Shown one piece after another: positions 6,697-16,000 of a stretch of DNA of 18,507 bases. The DNA lies in NCBI GenBank assembly GCA_003022005.1, contig PXRQ01000121.1:1-18507 (forward strand), written 5' to 3'. The stretch comes from Halobacteriales archaeon QS_5_70_15. GTDB taxonomy: Archaea; Halobacteriota; Halobacteria; Halobacteriales; Haloarculaceae. The notes beneath the pieces were generated by a model. That model was not told the origin of the DNA, searched no databases, and saw nothing but the letters and a program-made list of their open reading frames with translations. The first letter of the stretch is position 1, and each line of letters opens with the position of its first letter. The position numbers were made by a program, and so were the translations under genes.

Positions 6697-6858
6697 GTGG
6701 CACGGATAGACGAACGGGGCGATGGGGGAGGTCACCTGCCGATCGAGCGGGACCGGTACGGCTCGTTCACGCTCACCGACGGCGACTTCGTGGTGTTCGA
6801 CCGTCAGGACCCGGACGTGTGGCTCCGGTCGTCCGTCGTCGTCGACATCGAGCAGTAG
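6697..6858 (+). CDS. Small conserved haloarchaeal protein (DUF7331-like)
   Basis: This 53-residue soluble acidic protein has the core pattern DGDFVVFDRQDPDVWLRS. It resembles a family of tiny haloarchaeal proteins that I recall as DUF7331, whose members end in a similar V(V/I)(Y/F)D...P.AWLxS block; the family number is from memory. Function is unknown. I prefer the GTG at 6697, because the GTG at 6673 would lie upstream of the start site expected from the TATA-like element at about 6657. It is divergent from the glycosylase and shares its promoter region, but whether the two are functionally linked is not known. Confidence 0.6.
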   Translation: MARIDERGDGGGHLPIERDRYGSFTLTDGDFVVFDRQDPDVWLRSSVVVDIEQ

Positions 6859-6909
6859 CCGGACCGGCACCGGGGACGGGGGCCCGCCGCCGCTCGATCG
6901 ACCCGTGTA

Positions 6910-7320
6910 TCACTCCCGCTCGACAACCGTGTACTCCGGCAGCGGGACCAGCGTGATGGGCCGGTCGACCTTCTTGAGCAACGACTGTGCGACGCTCCCG
7001 AAGATGATCCGCTCGGTCCGGGAGTGCTGTCTGAGCCCCATGACGATCCGGTCGGCGTCGACCTCGCGCGCCATCTCGACGAGCTCCGTCGAGGGGTCAC
7101 GTCCCCGGTTCACCTGCCGGGTACGGACCGTCACGCGGTCGTCGAACGCGCCCTCGAAGGCCTCCAGCGCCGCCTCGCCGGCGTCGATCGTCTCCACGTC
7201 GTTGTCGGGGATCACGTTCACTACTTCGACGGTGTCTCCCGGAGCGATCGACCTCTCTAGGAAGTCACGCAGCGCCTCGCTGGCCTCGGCCCCGTCCGTA
7301 CCGACGAGATATGTTACCAT
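6910..7320 (-). CDS. Universal stress protein (UspA family)
   Basis: This 136-residue single-domain Usp protein begins MVTYLVGTDGAEASEAL, with the usual beta1 strand and Asp9 at the nucleotide pocket. It ends with GLRQHSRTERIIFGSVAQSLLKKVDRPITLVPLP. The family ATP motif G-x2-G-x9-G-S/T is partly kept: Gly95 and Gly108-Ser109 are present, but the second Gly is Gln98, as in many haloarchaeal paralogues that I recall with GLRxRS. Such proteins are small cytoplasmic stress or energy-related factors, often dimeric. The ATG at 7320 is the family-consistent start; longer upstream frames are not. A TATA-like CTTTTGTGT lies about 29 nt upstream. The neighbouring DUF7860-like gene ends 56 nt upstream on the same strand. 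Confidence 0.9.
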   Translation of the reverse strand: MVTYLVGTDGAEASEALRDFLERSIAPGDTVEVVNVIPDNDVETIDAGEAALEAFEGAFDDRVTVRTRQVNRGRDPSTELVEMAREVDADRIVMGLRQHSRTERIIFGSVAQSLLKKVDRPITLVPLPEYTVVERE

Positions 7321-7344
7321 TACGCAGGGAGCTATGTCGTGGGC

Positions 7345-7353
7345 ACACAAAAG
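7345..7353 (-). promoter_or_regulatory. TATA-like box of the usp gene
   Basis: The minus strand reads CTTTTGTGT, centred about 29 nt upstream of the ATG at 7320. It lies in the 56-nt gap after the preceding gene, so usp probably has its own promoter. Confidence 0.4.
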
Positions 7354-7376
7354 CGTCCCGGCGCCAACCGGGGCGA

Positions 7377-7604
7377 TCACTCCGTCAGCGGCAGGGCGAA
7401 CCCGAAGACGACCGGCGAGAGGACGGCGACGACGAGACCCAGTATCTCCAGGTCCAGCAGGAGCGCGTCCTCCCACGGCGGGAGCGGTCCGACGAGTACC
7501 GGGAGGAACGCCTCGCCCGCGGCGCCGACGAGCAGCATCGCCAGTCCGAACAGGAACCCACGCTTCGTCAGCTTCGGGTAGTCGAGGTCGCCGTATCGGC
7601 CCAT
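7377..7604 (-). CDS. Small two-helix membrane protein (DUF7860-like)
   Basis: This 75-residue protein starts MGRYGDLDYPKLTKRGF, a soluble N-terminal patch, followed by two hydrophobic segments (about 17-37 and 48-71) with PPWEDALLLDLE between them. It ends FGFALPLTE. The N-terminal pattern and the PxWED loop recall a family of small haloarchaeal membrane proteins that I believe is DUF7860; the number is from memory. Function is unknown. It sits just upstream of usp on the same strand and may be cotranscribed with it. Confidence 0.75.
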   Translation of the reverse strand: MGRYGDLDYPKLTKRGFLFGLAMLLVGAAGEAFLPVLVGPLPPWEDALLLDLEILGLVVAVLSPVVFGFALPLTE

Positions 7605-7717
7605 GTGCTCGCCGAGTGGGGAGCGGTGAGTTCAGGAGTAGCGTGTGGGTCAGTACGTGCGAGTGTGTGACAGCGGATCACGCAAACGACATACCGTCGG
7701 ACTCCGGACGGAAGGCC

Positions 7718-7966
7718 ATGCGAACTGATGCGTTCGAGGCCTTCGCCGCGTTCGCGGTCGTCGCCGTGGACCTCGTCGGCACCGTCGTCCCAACCTACCT
7801 CGGGTTGGCAGCCGAGCGCCTCGCCGTCGCGGACCTCGCCGCCGGGGAGTTCGCCGTCGGGGCGTGGCTGCTGGTAATGGGCGCGCTCGCGCTGTTCTTC
7901 GGGCTGGAGCTCGTGGGTCGGCGCCGGCTGCTCCCGCGGCTGGTCGGGCTCGCCTCGTGCTCCTGA
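7718..7966 (+). CDS. Small hydrophobic membrane protein
   Basis: This 82-residue protein has the start MRTDAFEAFAAFAVVAVDLVG and two likely transmembrane helices (about 8-30 and 46-66). Its tail is RRRLLPRLVGLASCS. I do not recognise a family. It is accepted as real because of its coherent two-helix design and its place on the opposite strand from the DUF7860-like gene, in a gap otherwise without a gene. The ATG at 7718 has only a weak upstream AT-rich site (CATAC, about 7690). The frame stays open upstream of it, but that part is Arg/Ser-rich and unlike protein. Confidence 0.6.
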   Translation: MRTDAFEAFAAFAVVAVDLVGTVVPTYLGLAAERLAVADLAAGEFAVGAWLLVMGALALFFGLELVGRRRLLPRLVGLASCS

Positions 7967-8060
7967 GCCCGCGAGCAGGCCTGACCCCCGAGCGGCCCCG
8001 ACCCCGCAGCGCCGGGGCCGCTCCCGAACGTGGCACCGCCGTCTGCCCGACCGATTCCCC

Positions 8061-8067
8061 TTTAGTG
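8061..8067 (+). promoter_or_regulatory. TATA-like box of ileS
   Basis: TTTAGTG lies about 25 nt upstream of the ileS ATG at 8089, consistent with leaderless transcription. Confidence 0.4.
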
Positions 8068-8088
8068 GCGGACGTTCTCCCCACGTGT

Positions 8089-11000
8089 ATGAACCGCTTC
8101 GCGGAGGTGGACGACCAGTACGACCCGGGCGCGGTCGAGGAGCGGACCTTGGACCACTGGGACGAGGTTGACGCCTACCGGAAGGCCAAGGAGCACCGCG
8201 CCGACGGGGAGGACTACTTCTTCGTCGACGGGCCGCCGTACACCTCCGGCGCGGCCCACATGGGGACGACCTGGAACAAGACGCTGAAGGACACCTACAT
8301 CCGCTACCTCCGGATGCGGGGCTGCGACGTCACCGACCGCCCGGGCTACGACATGCACGGACTGCCGATCGAGACGAAGGTGGAGGAGCGCCTCGGGTTC
8401 GAGAACAAGAAGGATATCGAGGCCTTCGGCATGGAGAACTTCATCGGGGAGTGCAAGTCCTTCGCCGAGGAGCAGCTCGAGGGCCTCCAGGAGGACTTCC
8501 AGTCGTTCGGCGTCTGGATGGACTGGGAGGACCCCTACAAGACCGTCACCCCCGAGTACATGGAGGCCGCTTGGTGGGGGTTCAGGCAGGCCCACGAGCG
8601 GGGTCTCGTCACGCGGGGCAAGCGCTCGATCACCCAGTGTCCCCGGTGTGAGACCGCCATCGCCAAGAACGAGGTCGAGTACCACCAGGTCGAGGACCCC
8701 TCCATCTACGTGAAGTTCCCGCTCGCGGAGCGCGAGGGGTCGCTGGTCGTCTGGACGACCACCCCCTGGACGGTCCCGGGTAACACGTTCGTCGCCGTCG
8801 GCGAGGACGTCACCTACGCGAAGGTGCGAGCGGAGAAGGATAAGGCGCGCGAGGCGCGAAGCGCCTCGGACGGGTCGAGTAGCGCGGAACAAAGTTCCGG
8901 CGAAGCGACCCGCGAGACGAGGAGGTCCTCTACGTCGCCAGCGACGTCGTCGAGGAGGTGCTGAAGAAGGGCCGCTACACCGACTACGGGATCGAGGCAG
9001 AGCTCGCGGGCGGGGAGATGGTCGGCTGGACCTACGAGCACCCGCTCGCCGAGGAGGTGCCGGAGCACCCCGACTTCGACGGGGCGCTCGAGGTCTACAC
9101 CGCCGACTACGTCGAGGTCGACCGGACCGGACTGGTCCACTCCGCGCCCGGGCACGGCGAGGAGGACTTCGAGCGCGGCATGGAGCTGGGCCTCGACATC
9201 TACTGTCCGGTCGGCGGCGACGGCGTCTACGACGAGAGCGCCGGGACGTACGCCGGCCAGTTCGTCCGCGACGCCAACGAGCACATCCGCGCGGACCTCG
9301 ATGCCAAGGGGCTACTGCTGGCCGACGAGACGTACGTCCACGACTACGGCCAGTGCTGGCGCTGTGACACCGACATCGTCCAGATCGTCACCGACCAGTG
9401 GTTCGTCACGGTGACGGACATCAAGGACGAACTGCTCGCCAACATCGAGGACAGCGAGTGGTACCCGTCCGAGGCGCGTGACAAGCGGTTCAGGCAGTTC
9501 GTCGAGAACTCGCCGGACTGGAACGTCTCCCGACAGCGCTACTGGGGCATCCCCATCCCCATCTGGACGCCCGAGGGGGACGCCAGCGAGGACGGTGAGG
9601 ACGGCGACGGCTGGTCCGGCGACATGGACGAGGCCATCGTCGTCGGCACGCGCGAGGAGCTCGCGGACCTCGCGGACCGGGACGTCGACCCCGACGAACT
9701 CGACCTCCACCGCCCCACCGTCGACGACCTGACGATCACCCGCGACGGGACGACCTACACGCGGGTCCCGGACGTGTTCGACGTCTGGCTCGACTCCTCG
9801 GTCGCCTCGTGGGGCACGCTGGACTACCCCGACCAGGAGGAGGCCTTCGAGGAGCTCTGGCCCGCCGACCTGATCATGGAGGCCCACGACCAGACCCGCG
9901 GCTGGTTCTGGTCGCAGCTCGGGATGGGCACGGCGGCGCTCGGCGAGATCCCGTACGAACAGGTGCTGATGCACGGCTGGGCGCTGATGCCCGACGGCCG
10001 GACGATGTCCAAATCGAGGGGCATCCTCGTCGACCCGAAGGAGGTCATCGAGGAGTACGGCGTGGACCCGATGCGGGCGTTCCTGCTCGCCCAGACCCCA
10101 CAGAGCGACGACATGCGGTTCTCCTGGGACGAGATGGAGAACAAGCAGCGGGACCTGAACATCCTCTGGAACGTCTTCCGGTTCCCGCTGCCGTACATGC
10201 GCCTCGACGGGTTCGGCGGAGATGACCGAGTCCTGGGAGTCCTTCCGCCAGGACCGGGCGCTCGAGACGTTGCTCTCGTTCGTCGTCGAGGACGTCTCGC
10301 GGTTCTACATCCAGGTCGTCCGCGAGCGCATGTGGGAGGAGGAGGACAGCGAGTCCAAGCGGGCCGCGTACGCCACGTTCTACCGCGTGCTGACCGAGGT
10401 GGTGGCGCTGCTGGCCCCCTACACCCCGTTCGTCGCCGAGGAGATCTATCGACATCTCACCGGCGACGCGGGGCACGACACCGTCCACATGTGCGACTGG
10501 CCCGAACCGGACGCGGCCCTGCGCGACCCCGAACTCGAGGCGGACGTGACGGTCCTGCGGGGGGTCGAGGAGGCCGGCGCGAACGCCCGCCAGCAAGCGG
10601 AGCGAAAACTCCGCTGGCCCGTCTCGCGCGTTGTCGTCGCCGCGGACGACGAGGGGACCGCCGCCGCGGTCGACCGCCACCGCGACCTGCTGTGCGAGCG
10701 GCTGAACGCCCGCGAGATCGAACTCGTCGGGCCCCACGAGGAGTGGGGCGAACTCGCCTACGGCGCCCGCGCGGACATGTCCGTCCTCGGTCCCGAGTTC
10801 GGGAGCGAGGCGTCCGAGGTGATGAACGCGCTGAACGAGGCCAGCGTCGACGAGCAGACCGTCGGGGCGCTCGAGGAGGCGGTGACGGAGTCACTCGGCC
10901 GCGAGGTCGACCTGACCGAGGAGATGGTCGAGTTCGTCACCCGAACCCCCGAGGGAGTCGAGGGGACGACGTTCCGCGCCGACGGCCGCGAGCGCGGGGG

Positions 11001-11310
11001 GGTCTACGTCGACACCGCGCTCACCGAGGGGATCGAGTCCGAGGGGTACGCCCGGGAGGCCATCCGCCGGATCCAGGAGATGCGCAAGGACCTCGATCTG
11101 GACCTCGAAGCCGAGGTCAGGGTCGAACTCGACGTCCGCGACGAGCGCGTCGCGGAGCTGGTCGGGCGGCACGAGGACCTGATCGCCCGCGAGGTCCGCG
11201 CCGCCGAGTTCGGCGAGGTGGCAGACGGCCACCGCAAGGAGTGGGGGGTCGAGGGCGTGACGATGGAGATCGCGGTCGAGCCGCTCGCGGCGCCCTCCGC
11301 GTCGGACTGA
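8089..11310 (+). pseudogene. ileS: Isoleucyl-tRNA synthetase, broken by two frameshifts
   Basis: This encodes archaeal-type IleS, which charges tRNA-Ile. Segment 1 (from 8089) carries the HIGH-like HMGT (residues 57-60), a CPRC zinc pair (184-187) and the editing-domain TTTPWTVPGN. It runs out of frame at a palindromic insertion around 8841-8917. Segment 2 (frame resumes near 8919, EEVLYVASDVV) carries the second zinc pair CWRC, WNVSRQRYWGIPIP and the KMSKS loop as TMSKS (10002-10016), ending at MRLDGF near 10214. Segment 3 resumes near 10216 in the first frame with MTESWESFRQDRALE and runs through the anticodon-binding and C-terminal domains to TGA at 11310. At the second break about 30 residues expected in haloarchaeal IleS, including the DRWVLSR-like stretch, are missing. 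The two shifts cancel. All the rest is well conserved, so this may be recent damage or an assembly error; the gene is normally essential. Confidence 0.85.
8841..8917 (+). repeat. Double-hairpin insertion inside ileS
   Basis: About 77 nt not expected in IleS separate VRAEKD from EEVLYVAS. The insert holds a perfect hairpin, CGAGGCGC-GAA-GCGCCTCG (8850-8868). A second compound hairpin has outer arms CGGGTCG (8871-8877) and CGACCCG (8906-8912) and inner stem CGGAAC-AAA-GTTCCG (8885-8899). The entry frame encodes a hydrophilic Ser/Ala/Arg/Glu-rich peptide. This resembles palindromic elements that insert in coding regions. Exact ends are uncertain by several bases. Confidence 0.6.
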
Positions 11311-11311
11311 G

Positions 11312-11383
11312 ACGGTCGTGCGTGCCGGTGTACCGGCGAGCGTCGGCCGGGGTCGGCGATCATCGCGGCGCACGCACGACCGT
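11312..11383. repeat. 72-bp unit with 14-bp perfect terminal inverted repeats
   Basis: ACGGTCGTGCGTGC (11312-11325) and GCACGCACGACCGT (11370-11383) match perfectly as inverted repeats. Just inside the left arm is a second hairpin, GCCGGT-GT-ACCGGC (11324-11337). The unit starts one base after the ileS stop and ends 10 nt before the stop of the convergent VanZ-like gene. It could be a two-way terminator structure or a MITE-like remnant; no target-site duplication is visible. Confidence 0.55.
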
Positions 11384-11393
11384 ACGACACGGG

Positions 11394-11720
11394 CTACCGC
11401 TCCGGTCGGGACCGGCTGCCGGATCGTTTCAGCCAGCCCGCCGCCCCGAGAACCGACCCGACCAGGCTCGCCAGGAGGTCCGCGCGCTCGGGCTCCCGGC
11501 CCGGGACCCGCTCCTGGAGCCGTCCGAGCAGGGCGGCGTAGCCGGTCGAGAGGGCGACTGCCGGAGCGCCCACCGACCGGACTCCGCGCGGTCCGGAGCT
11601 GCTGTTCCCGAGCGCGTCCGCGACCGCCGCCGCGAACGCCCCGTGGCCGAGGAGGTGGAGCAGTTTGTCGGGTCCGACCAGCCGGAACTCGGGGTGGCGG
11701 CCGCCGGGTGCCGGGAGCAC
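11394..11720 (-). CDS. VanZ-like small membrane protein
   Basis: This 108-residue protein has the VanZ-family layout: a GPDKLLHLLGHGAFAAAVADAL block (D-K-x-x-H motif, residues about 16-37), a middle helix VGAPAVALSTGYAALLGRL, the RVPGREPERADLLASLVGSVLGA block (compare VPGR...D...N..G in VanZ), and a basic C-terminus. Bacterial VanZ is linked to teicoplanin resistance, but haloarchaeal relatives have no known role. It starts at GTG 11720, since the ATG at 11727 is in another frame. A weak TATA-like GGGATACGGG lies about 28 nt upstream. It is convergent with ileS and divergent from the CAP-domain lipoprotein gene. Confidence 0.65.
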   Translation of the reverse strand: MLPAPGGRHPEFRLVGPDKLLHLLGHGAFAAAVADALGNSSSGPRGVRSVGAPAVALSTGYAALLGRLQERVPGREPERADLLASLVGSVLGAAGWLKRSGSRSRPER

Positions 11721-11924
11721 GTCCCATGACGGGCATCGCTGGACTCTCCCGTATCCCGGGGCCCGGCGAGCATAGGGCTGACGGACCGGGGACTCGTCGG
11801 GGCGTCCCTGACTACTGTCCCGGGACCCGTCGGCCTCCCCGGAAGCCCCGGCCGCGCGACCCGTCCGGGAGCGACGAGCCGCGAGGGACGGTGGATCGCG
11901 AATCCGTAACTGAGGGAGGGCGTC

Positions 11925-11932
11925 GGTATATG
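11925..11932 (+). promoter_or_regulatory. TATA box of the CAP-domain lipoprotein gene
   Basis: GGTATATG is centred about 28 nt upstream of the ATG at 11957. This places the transcription start at that codon and argues against the in-frame ATG at 11930, which overlaps the box. Confidence 0.55.
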
Positions 11933-11956
11933 CGGGCGGTGAACGACCCGTCCACC

Positions 11957-12628
11957 ATGGACAGGCGGGACCTCCTCGCCGGCGTCTCGGGGATCGGGAT
12001 CGCTCTGGTCGGCGGGTGTCTCGGGTCCGACGATCCGGCGGGGGACGCCGGCAGCCGGTCGACCGACACGGCCTCGCCCGAGCCGACGCCGGAGCCGACG
12101 GACACGCCGACCCCGACTCCGACCCCGGGGGACGGATCGGATCTCACCACTACCCCGACGGCGACCCCGTCGGAGCTCCTGAACGTCGGGGCGGTGGAGT
12201 TCGTCGTCCACAAGCGCGTCAACCGGGCGCGGTCCGGCCGCGGGTTCCCGGCGCTCGGGATAGAACCCCGGCTCCGCGAGGCGGCCCGCTACCACAGCCG
12301 GGACATGGCGCGGAACCGGTACGTCGAGCACACGTCGCCGGACGGCGAGACGGTCGCCGACCGGTACGCGGAGTTCGGCCTCGACTGCGATGCGCGGGCG
12401 GAGAACCTCGCGAAGACGTACTACCGGGCCGAGGTCGACGCCGACACGGGCACCGAGCGGTACGAGACGCCCGGCGAGCTCGGCCGGGCGATAGCCAGCC
12501 GCTGGTTGAGCTTCTCGAAGTACCGGAACAACATCATGCGCGACGAGTGGACCGCTCACGGGGTCGGGGTCTTCGCCCTCGAGCGGGCGGGGAAGGTTGT
12601 CGTCTACGCCACGGAGAACTTCTGTTAG
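11957..12628 (+). CDS. Tat-exported lipoprotein with CAP/SCP domain
   Basis: This 223-residue secreted protein begins MDRRDLLAGVSGIGIALVGGC. It has a twin-Arg pair at 3-4 and a lipobox ending at Cys21, so Tat export and lipid anchoring outside the cell are likely. A Thr/Pro/Glu linker (about 34-75) follows, then a CAP (SCP/PR1) domain. Visible CAP landmarks are VNRARSGRGFPAL, YHSRDMARNRYVEHTSPDGET with His125, the AENLA equivalent of GENL with Glu149, RWLSFSKYRNNIM and HGVGVF. The second CAP His, in the usual W..S..HR.NI motif, is Tyr189 here. Cys144 and the C-terminal Cys223 could form a disulfide. The ATG at 11957 is chosen from the Tat/lipobox spacing and the TATA box. CAP-domain roles in archaea are not known. 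Confidence 0.85.
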   Translation: MDRRDLLAGVSGIGIALVGGCLGSDDPAGDAGSRSTDTASPEPTPEPTDTPTPTPTPGDGSDLTTTPTATPSELLNVGAVEFVVHKRVNRARSGRGFPALGIEPRLREAARYHSRDMARNRYVEHTSPDGETVADRYAEFGLDCDARAENLAKTYYRAEVDADTGTERYETPGELGRAIASRWLSFSKYRNNIMRDEWTAHGVGVFALERAGKVVVYATENFC

Positions 12629-13008
12629 GGGCCGTCCCCGGCTTCACGGCGCGTCGGTCACCGTCGGCGCGAACGGCCCGTGGTCGGGGGTGGAGCAGTT
12701 CTCGGGACCGAGCCGCCGGAGCCGAGGGGCGGCCGCCGGGCACCGGGAGGACCGAGCCGACGGGCACCACCGCCGGGAGGAGGTCGGCGCGACCGTGCCG
12801 TGTAACCCGATCCGCAGGGGTGGACCGGCATCGTGGACCGGATAGCGCCGCTGACGAATCCGCTGGACCCTCGGTCAGTAGTGCTTCGGGAGTCGCTTTC
12901 CGAGTCGGTAACTGCTCACCGGATGGATGCCGGCCAGCTCCTGCGGCGGGCAAAACAGTTCAGTTCCGAGTGCAGCGCGCGTACGGCGTGACGGATCTGA
13001 CGACGATG
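12629..13008. other. 380-nt spacer without a recognisable gene
   Basis: This lies between the ends of two convergent genes. Open frames on both strands are Arg/Pro/Ser-rich and match nothing I recognise. Base composition becomes less GC-rich after about 12870, toward the kinase stop. No T-run terminator or clear long hairpin was seen. Confidence 0.5.
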
Positions 13009-16000
13009 TCACCGCGAGAACTCGATTCCGACGACGTTGCCGGTCGGGGAGTTCTCCTCGACGACGATGGTACCGCCCAGCCGGAAGGTGATCAGTTTGA
13101 CCAGCCACAGCCCGAAACCGCTCCCGTGGTGTACCGGCGTCATCTCCACCTCGTCGATCAGTATATTTCGTTCCATGTCGGGGATCGGTGGCCCGTTGTC
13201 GGCGACGTCGATACGGGTCGTCCCGTCGGTCCGAGTGACGGTGATAGCGACGTCGGGCGACGCCGAATCGTCGTGAACGATCGCGTTCGTCACGAGTTCG
13301 CTGATCGCCAGCTCGAACTCCCCCGCTAACTCGATGAACAGTTCGTCGGGGCAGTCGACAGTGATCGTCGCTTCCGGGTAGTCGGACCCGACCGTCGAAA
13401 CGACCTGCTGCAGAACTCCCCCGACGTCGATCTCTCTTTCCGCCGGTCCGTTCTGCAGTAGTTCGGTCACTACCCGCTGCTTCTCGGCCATTTCGACCAG
13501 TCCGTCGCTCACGTTCACGATCTGTGCAGCATCGTCCGCAACCGTTCCCGACGCCTCGGAGCGGATCATCTCGGCCTGCCCCCGAATCACGTTTATTTCG
13601 TTGCGCAGATTGTGCCGCAGCATCCGCGTAACGATCCTCAGAACCCGTTCGCGCTCCTTCGCGGCCGTAACGTCCCGGCTGTTGACGACGAATCCCCCGA
13701 TGCTCGGGGTATCGAGCAGGTTCCTGGCGCTGGCTTCCATCCAGCACCACGACCCGTTCGCGTGTCGAACGCGGTACTCGGACGATACGGTCGCTCCGGG
13801 GTCGCCTATCGACTCGTCCATCATCTCCCGTTTGACCCCGCGGTCGTCCGGGTGGATGTACTCCCATACCATATCGCCGACAGTCTCGTCGGGGTCGTAC
13901 CCCAGGATGCGCTCGATGGACGGGCTCAGATACTGGAATCGGCCCTCGGCATCGACGATCGAAATGATGTCGTTCGACTCCTCGACGAGCGCCCGGAACC
14001 GTCGTTCGCGGTGTCGCCGCTGGCTTATATCACGTCCGATACCGACGACCCCGCTCGTCTCGCCGTCCGTATCGGTCAAGCGAGCACCGGACCACTCGTA
14101 GGGGATCCGCTCCCCGTCGCTGGCGAGCAGATCGGCCTGGACGGTCGTCTCGCCGTCCCGGAGGGTCGTCCCGATGGCGTCGGCGATCGTCTGCCGTTCG
14201 GACTCCGGGAATATCTCGGTGGCCGCCAGTCCGTCCAACCCCGCGGGGTCGTAGCCGGTCACGTCGACGACCTCCTGGTTCCACCGTTGGATGGTCCCGT
14301 CCGTATCGAGCACGTAGAAGAGGTCATCCAGCGCGTCCAGCGATTGTCGAACGAACTCCCGTTCCCTCCGTAACTCCCGTTCGCGTTTCTCGCGCTCGGT
14401 GATGTCGCGGGCGGAAACCACCAGCGAAACTGTCTGCCCGTCATCATCGGTGACCGGACGAACGACGCCGGAGACGGCGTACGGGGCTCCATCGGGATCT
14501 ATCAGATCAGCTTCATAGGTGACGTACTCACCACTGGCCGCCTGTTCGACCTTCCCGCGGATGACCGACCGGAGCTCTTCTGGCCACCACGACGTCTCCC
14601 AGAACGGCTCCCCGACGACGTCCTCGAGCTCGGCATCGATATACTCCATGGCGGTTTGATTCACGTCGAGAAGCGTTCCATCGGTACCCAGCACCCCCGC
14701 CAGGATGTTCGGGTCGTTCAATATCGACTGGTATCGTCGCTCCTTCCTTTCGAGGTTTCGTTCGCGCTCCTTGCGTTCGCTGATGTCCCGGGCGATGGCG
14801 ACGAACCGATCCTCCCCGTCGAGGCTGAGATGCCGGACGTGGACCTCGACCGGGAACGTGGACCCGTCCCGACGCCGGTAGACGCCTTCGAGGCGACGGC
14901 TATCACCGATCTCCATCCCGTCCCAGAGCGCGCGCGCCTCGTCGGGACCGATCGTCCGGTCGAGTTCCCAGACCTTCATACGGGCCAGCGTTTCCCCGTC
15001 GTAACCGGTTGCCTCAACGAGGCGAGAATTGGGGTCGATGATGTTCCCGTCGCCGTCGTGGACGTTGATCATGTCCGGCGAGTTGTCGAAGAGTGCTTCG
15101 AGGCGGGCGGTCGTCCGCTCGAGTCGCTCCCGTCGTCGCTGTTCTTCGGTGATATCCTGCACGACCACGACCAGTTGCTCGACCTCCCCGTCGTCCGAGA
15201 CCGGCGACACGGTGCCCCTCCGGATGACCTCCTCGCCGGCGATCTCGAACTCGGACGTGTGCTCTATCGCCTCCCCTTTCCCCACACACTCTCGGTACCT
15301 GTCAACCACCTCCGCTCCGTCCCCGGGACCGAGCGTTTCCCGGAGAGTCTCGTTCCGTATTTCCGCCGAAGACAGCCCGGAGAGCTCCTCCATTCGGCGA
15401 TTGAACCGACGGTACCGGAACGCTCCGTCGTCGTGATCCAACAGGATGAGCCCGGCCGGCACCTGTCTCATGATGGTGCTCAGTTCGGCGTTGGTCTGTT
15501 CGAGTTCGGTCTGGAGGGATCGGCTGTGTAGCGCGTGAGCGATGTCGTCGGCGAGGTCGCCGAGGAGTTCCCGTTCGGTCCGGTCGAAGGCGTTCGGCCG
15601 GCACGCGAACGTCGCCAACAGTCCGTGTAACTCGTCCTCGTATTCGATCGGGACGACCGCGAGCGACCGAAAGCCGCGCTGGAGTGCCGGCCCTCGCCAT
15701 TTCGCGTACCGATCGTCCTCCTGAATGCTCTGGGAAACCGCGATTTCGCGGCCGTGGAACGCCCGTCCTCCCGGGGCGTGGCGGCCCGGTGACCCCTCGT
15801 CGACGGCCATCTCCAGCTCCTCGAAGTAGCCATCCGCGTCCCCCGCCCACGCCCGAGGTGCGATCTCCATCGCTTCCCGATCCACGCCGGCGATACAGGC
15901 AGTGACGTACGGATCCGTTTCGCTGATCAGCCGACAGACCTGGGTTTCGATCTCCGTCGTCGAATCGGCCCTGATCAGGACCTGTTTGACGTCGGAGGCG

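Noticed and set aside
4589..6703. Minus-strand open frame of about 704 codons
   Set aside because: It is a shadow of the MFS gene and an out-of-frame reading of the glycosylase gene, with Arg/Gly/Glu-rich noise composition.
8089..11310. ileS as a naturally split gene with three separate polypeptides
   Set aside because: The first break lies within a domain, at an insertion with no fitting restart, and the second removes conserved residues. Breaks by insertion and deletion fit better than a functional split, although ATG codons do occur near 10222.
12534..12953. Minus-strand frame of 139 codons in the spacer after the CAP gene
   Set aside because: It overlaps the end of the CAP gene and has Arg/Pro/Ala-rich composition with no motif.
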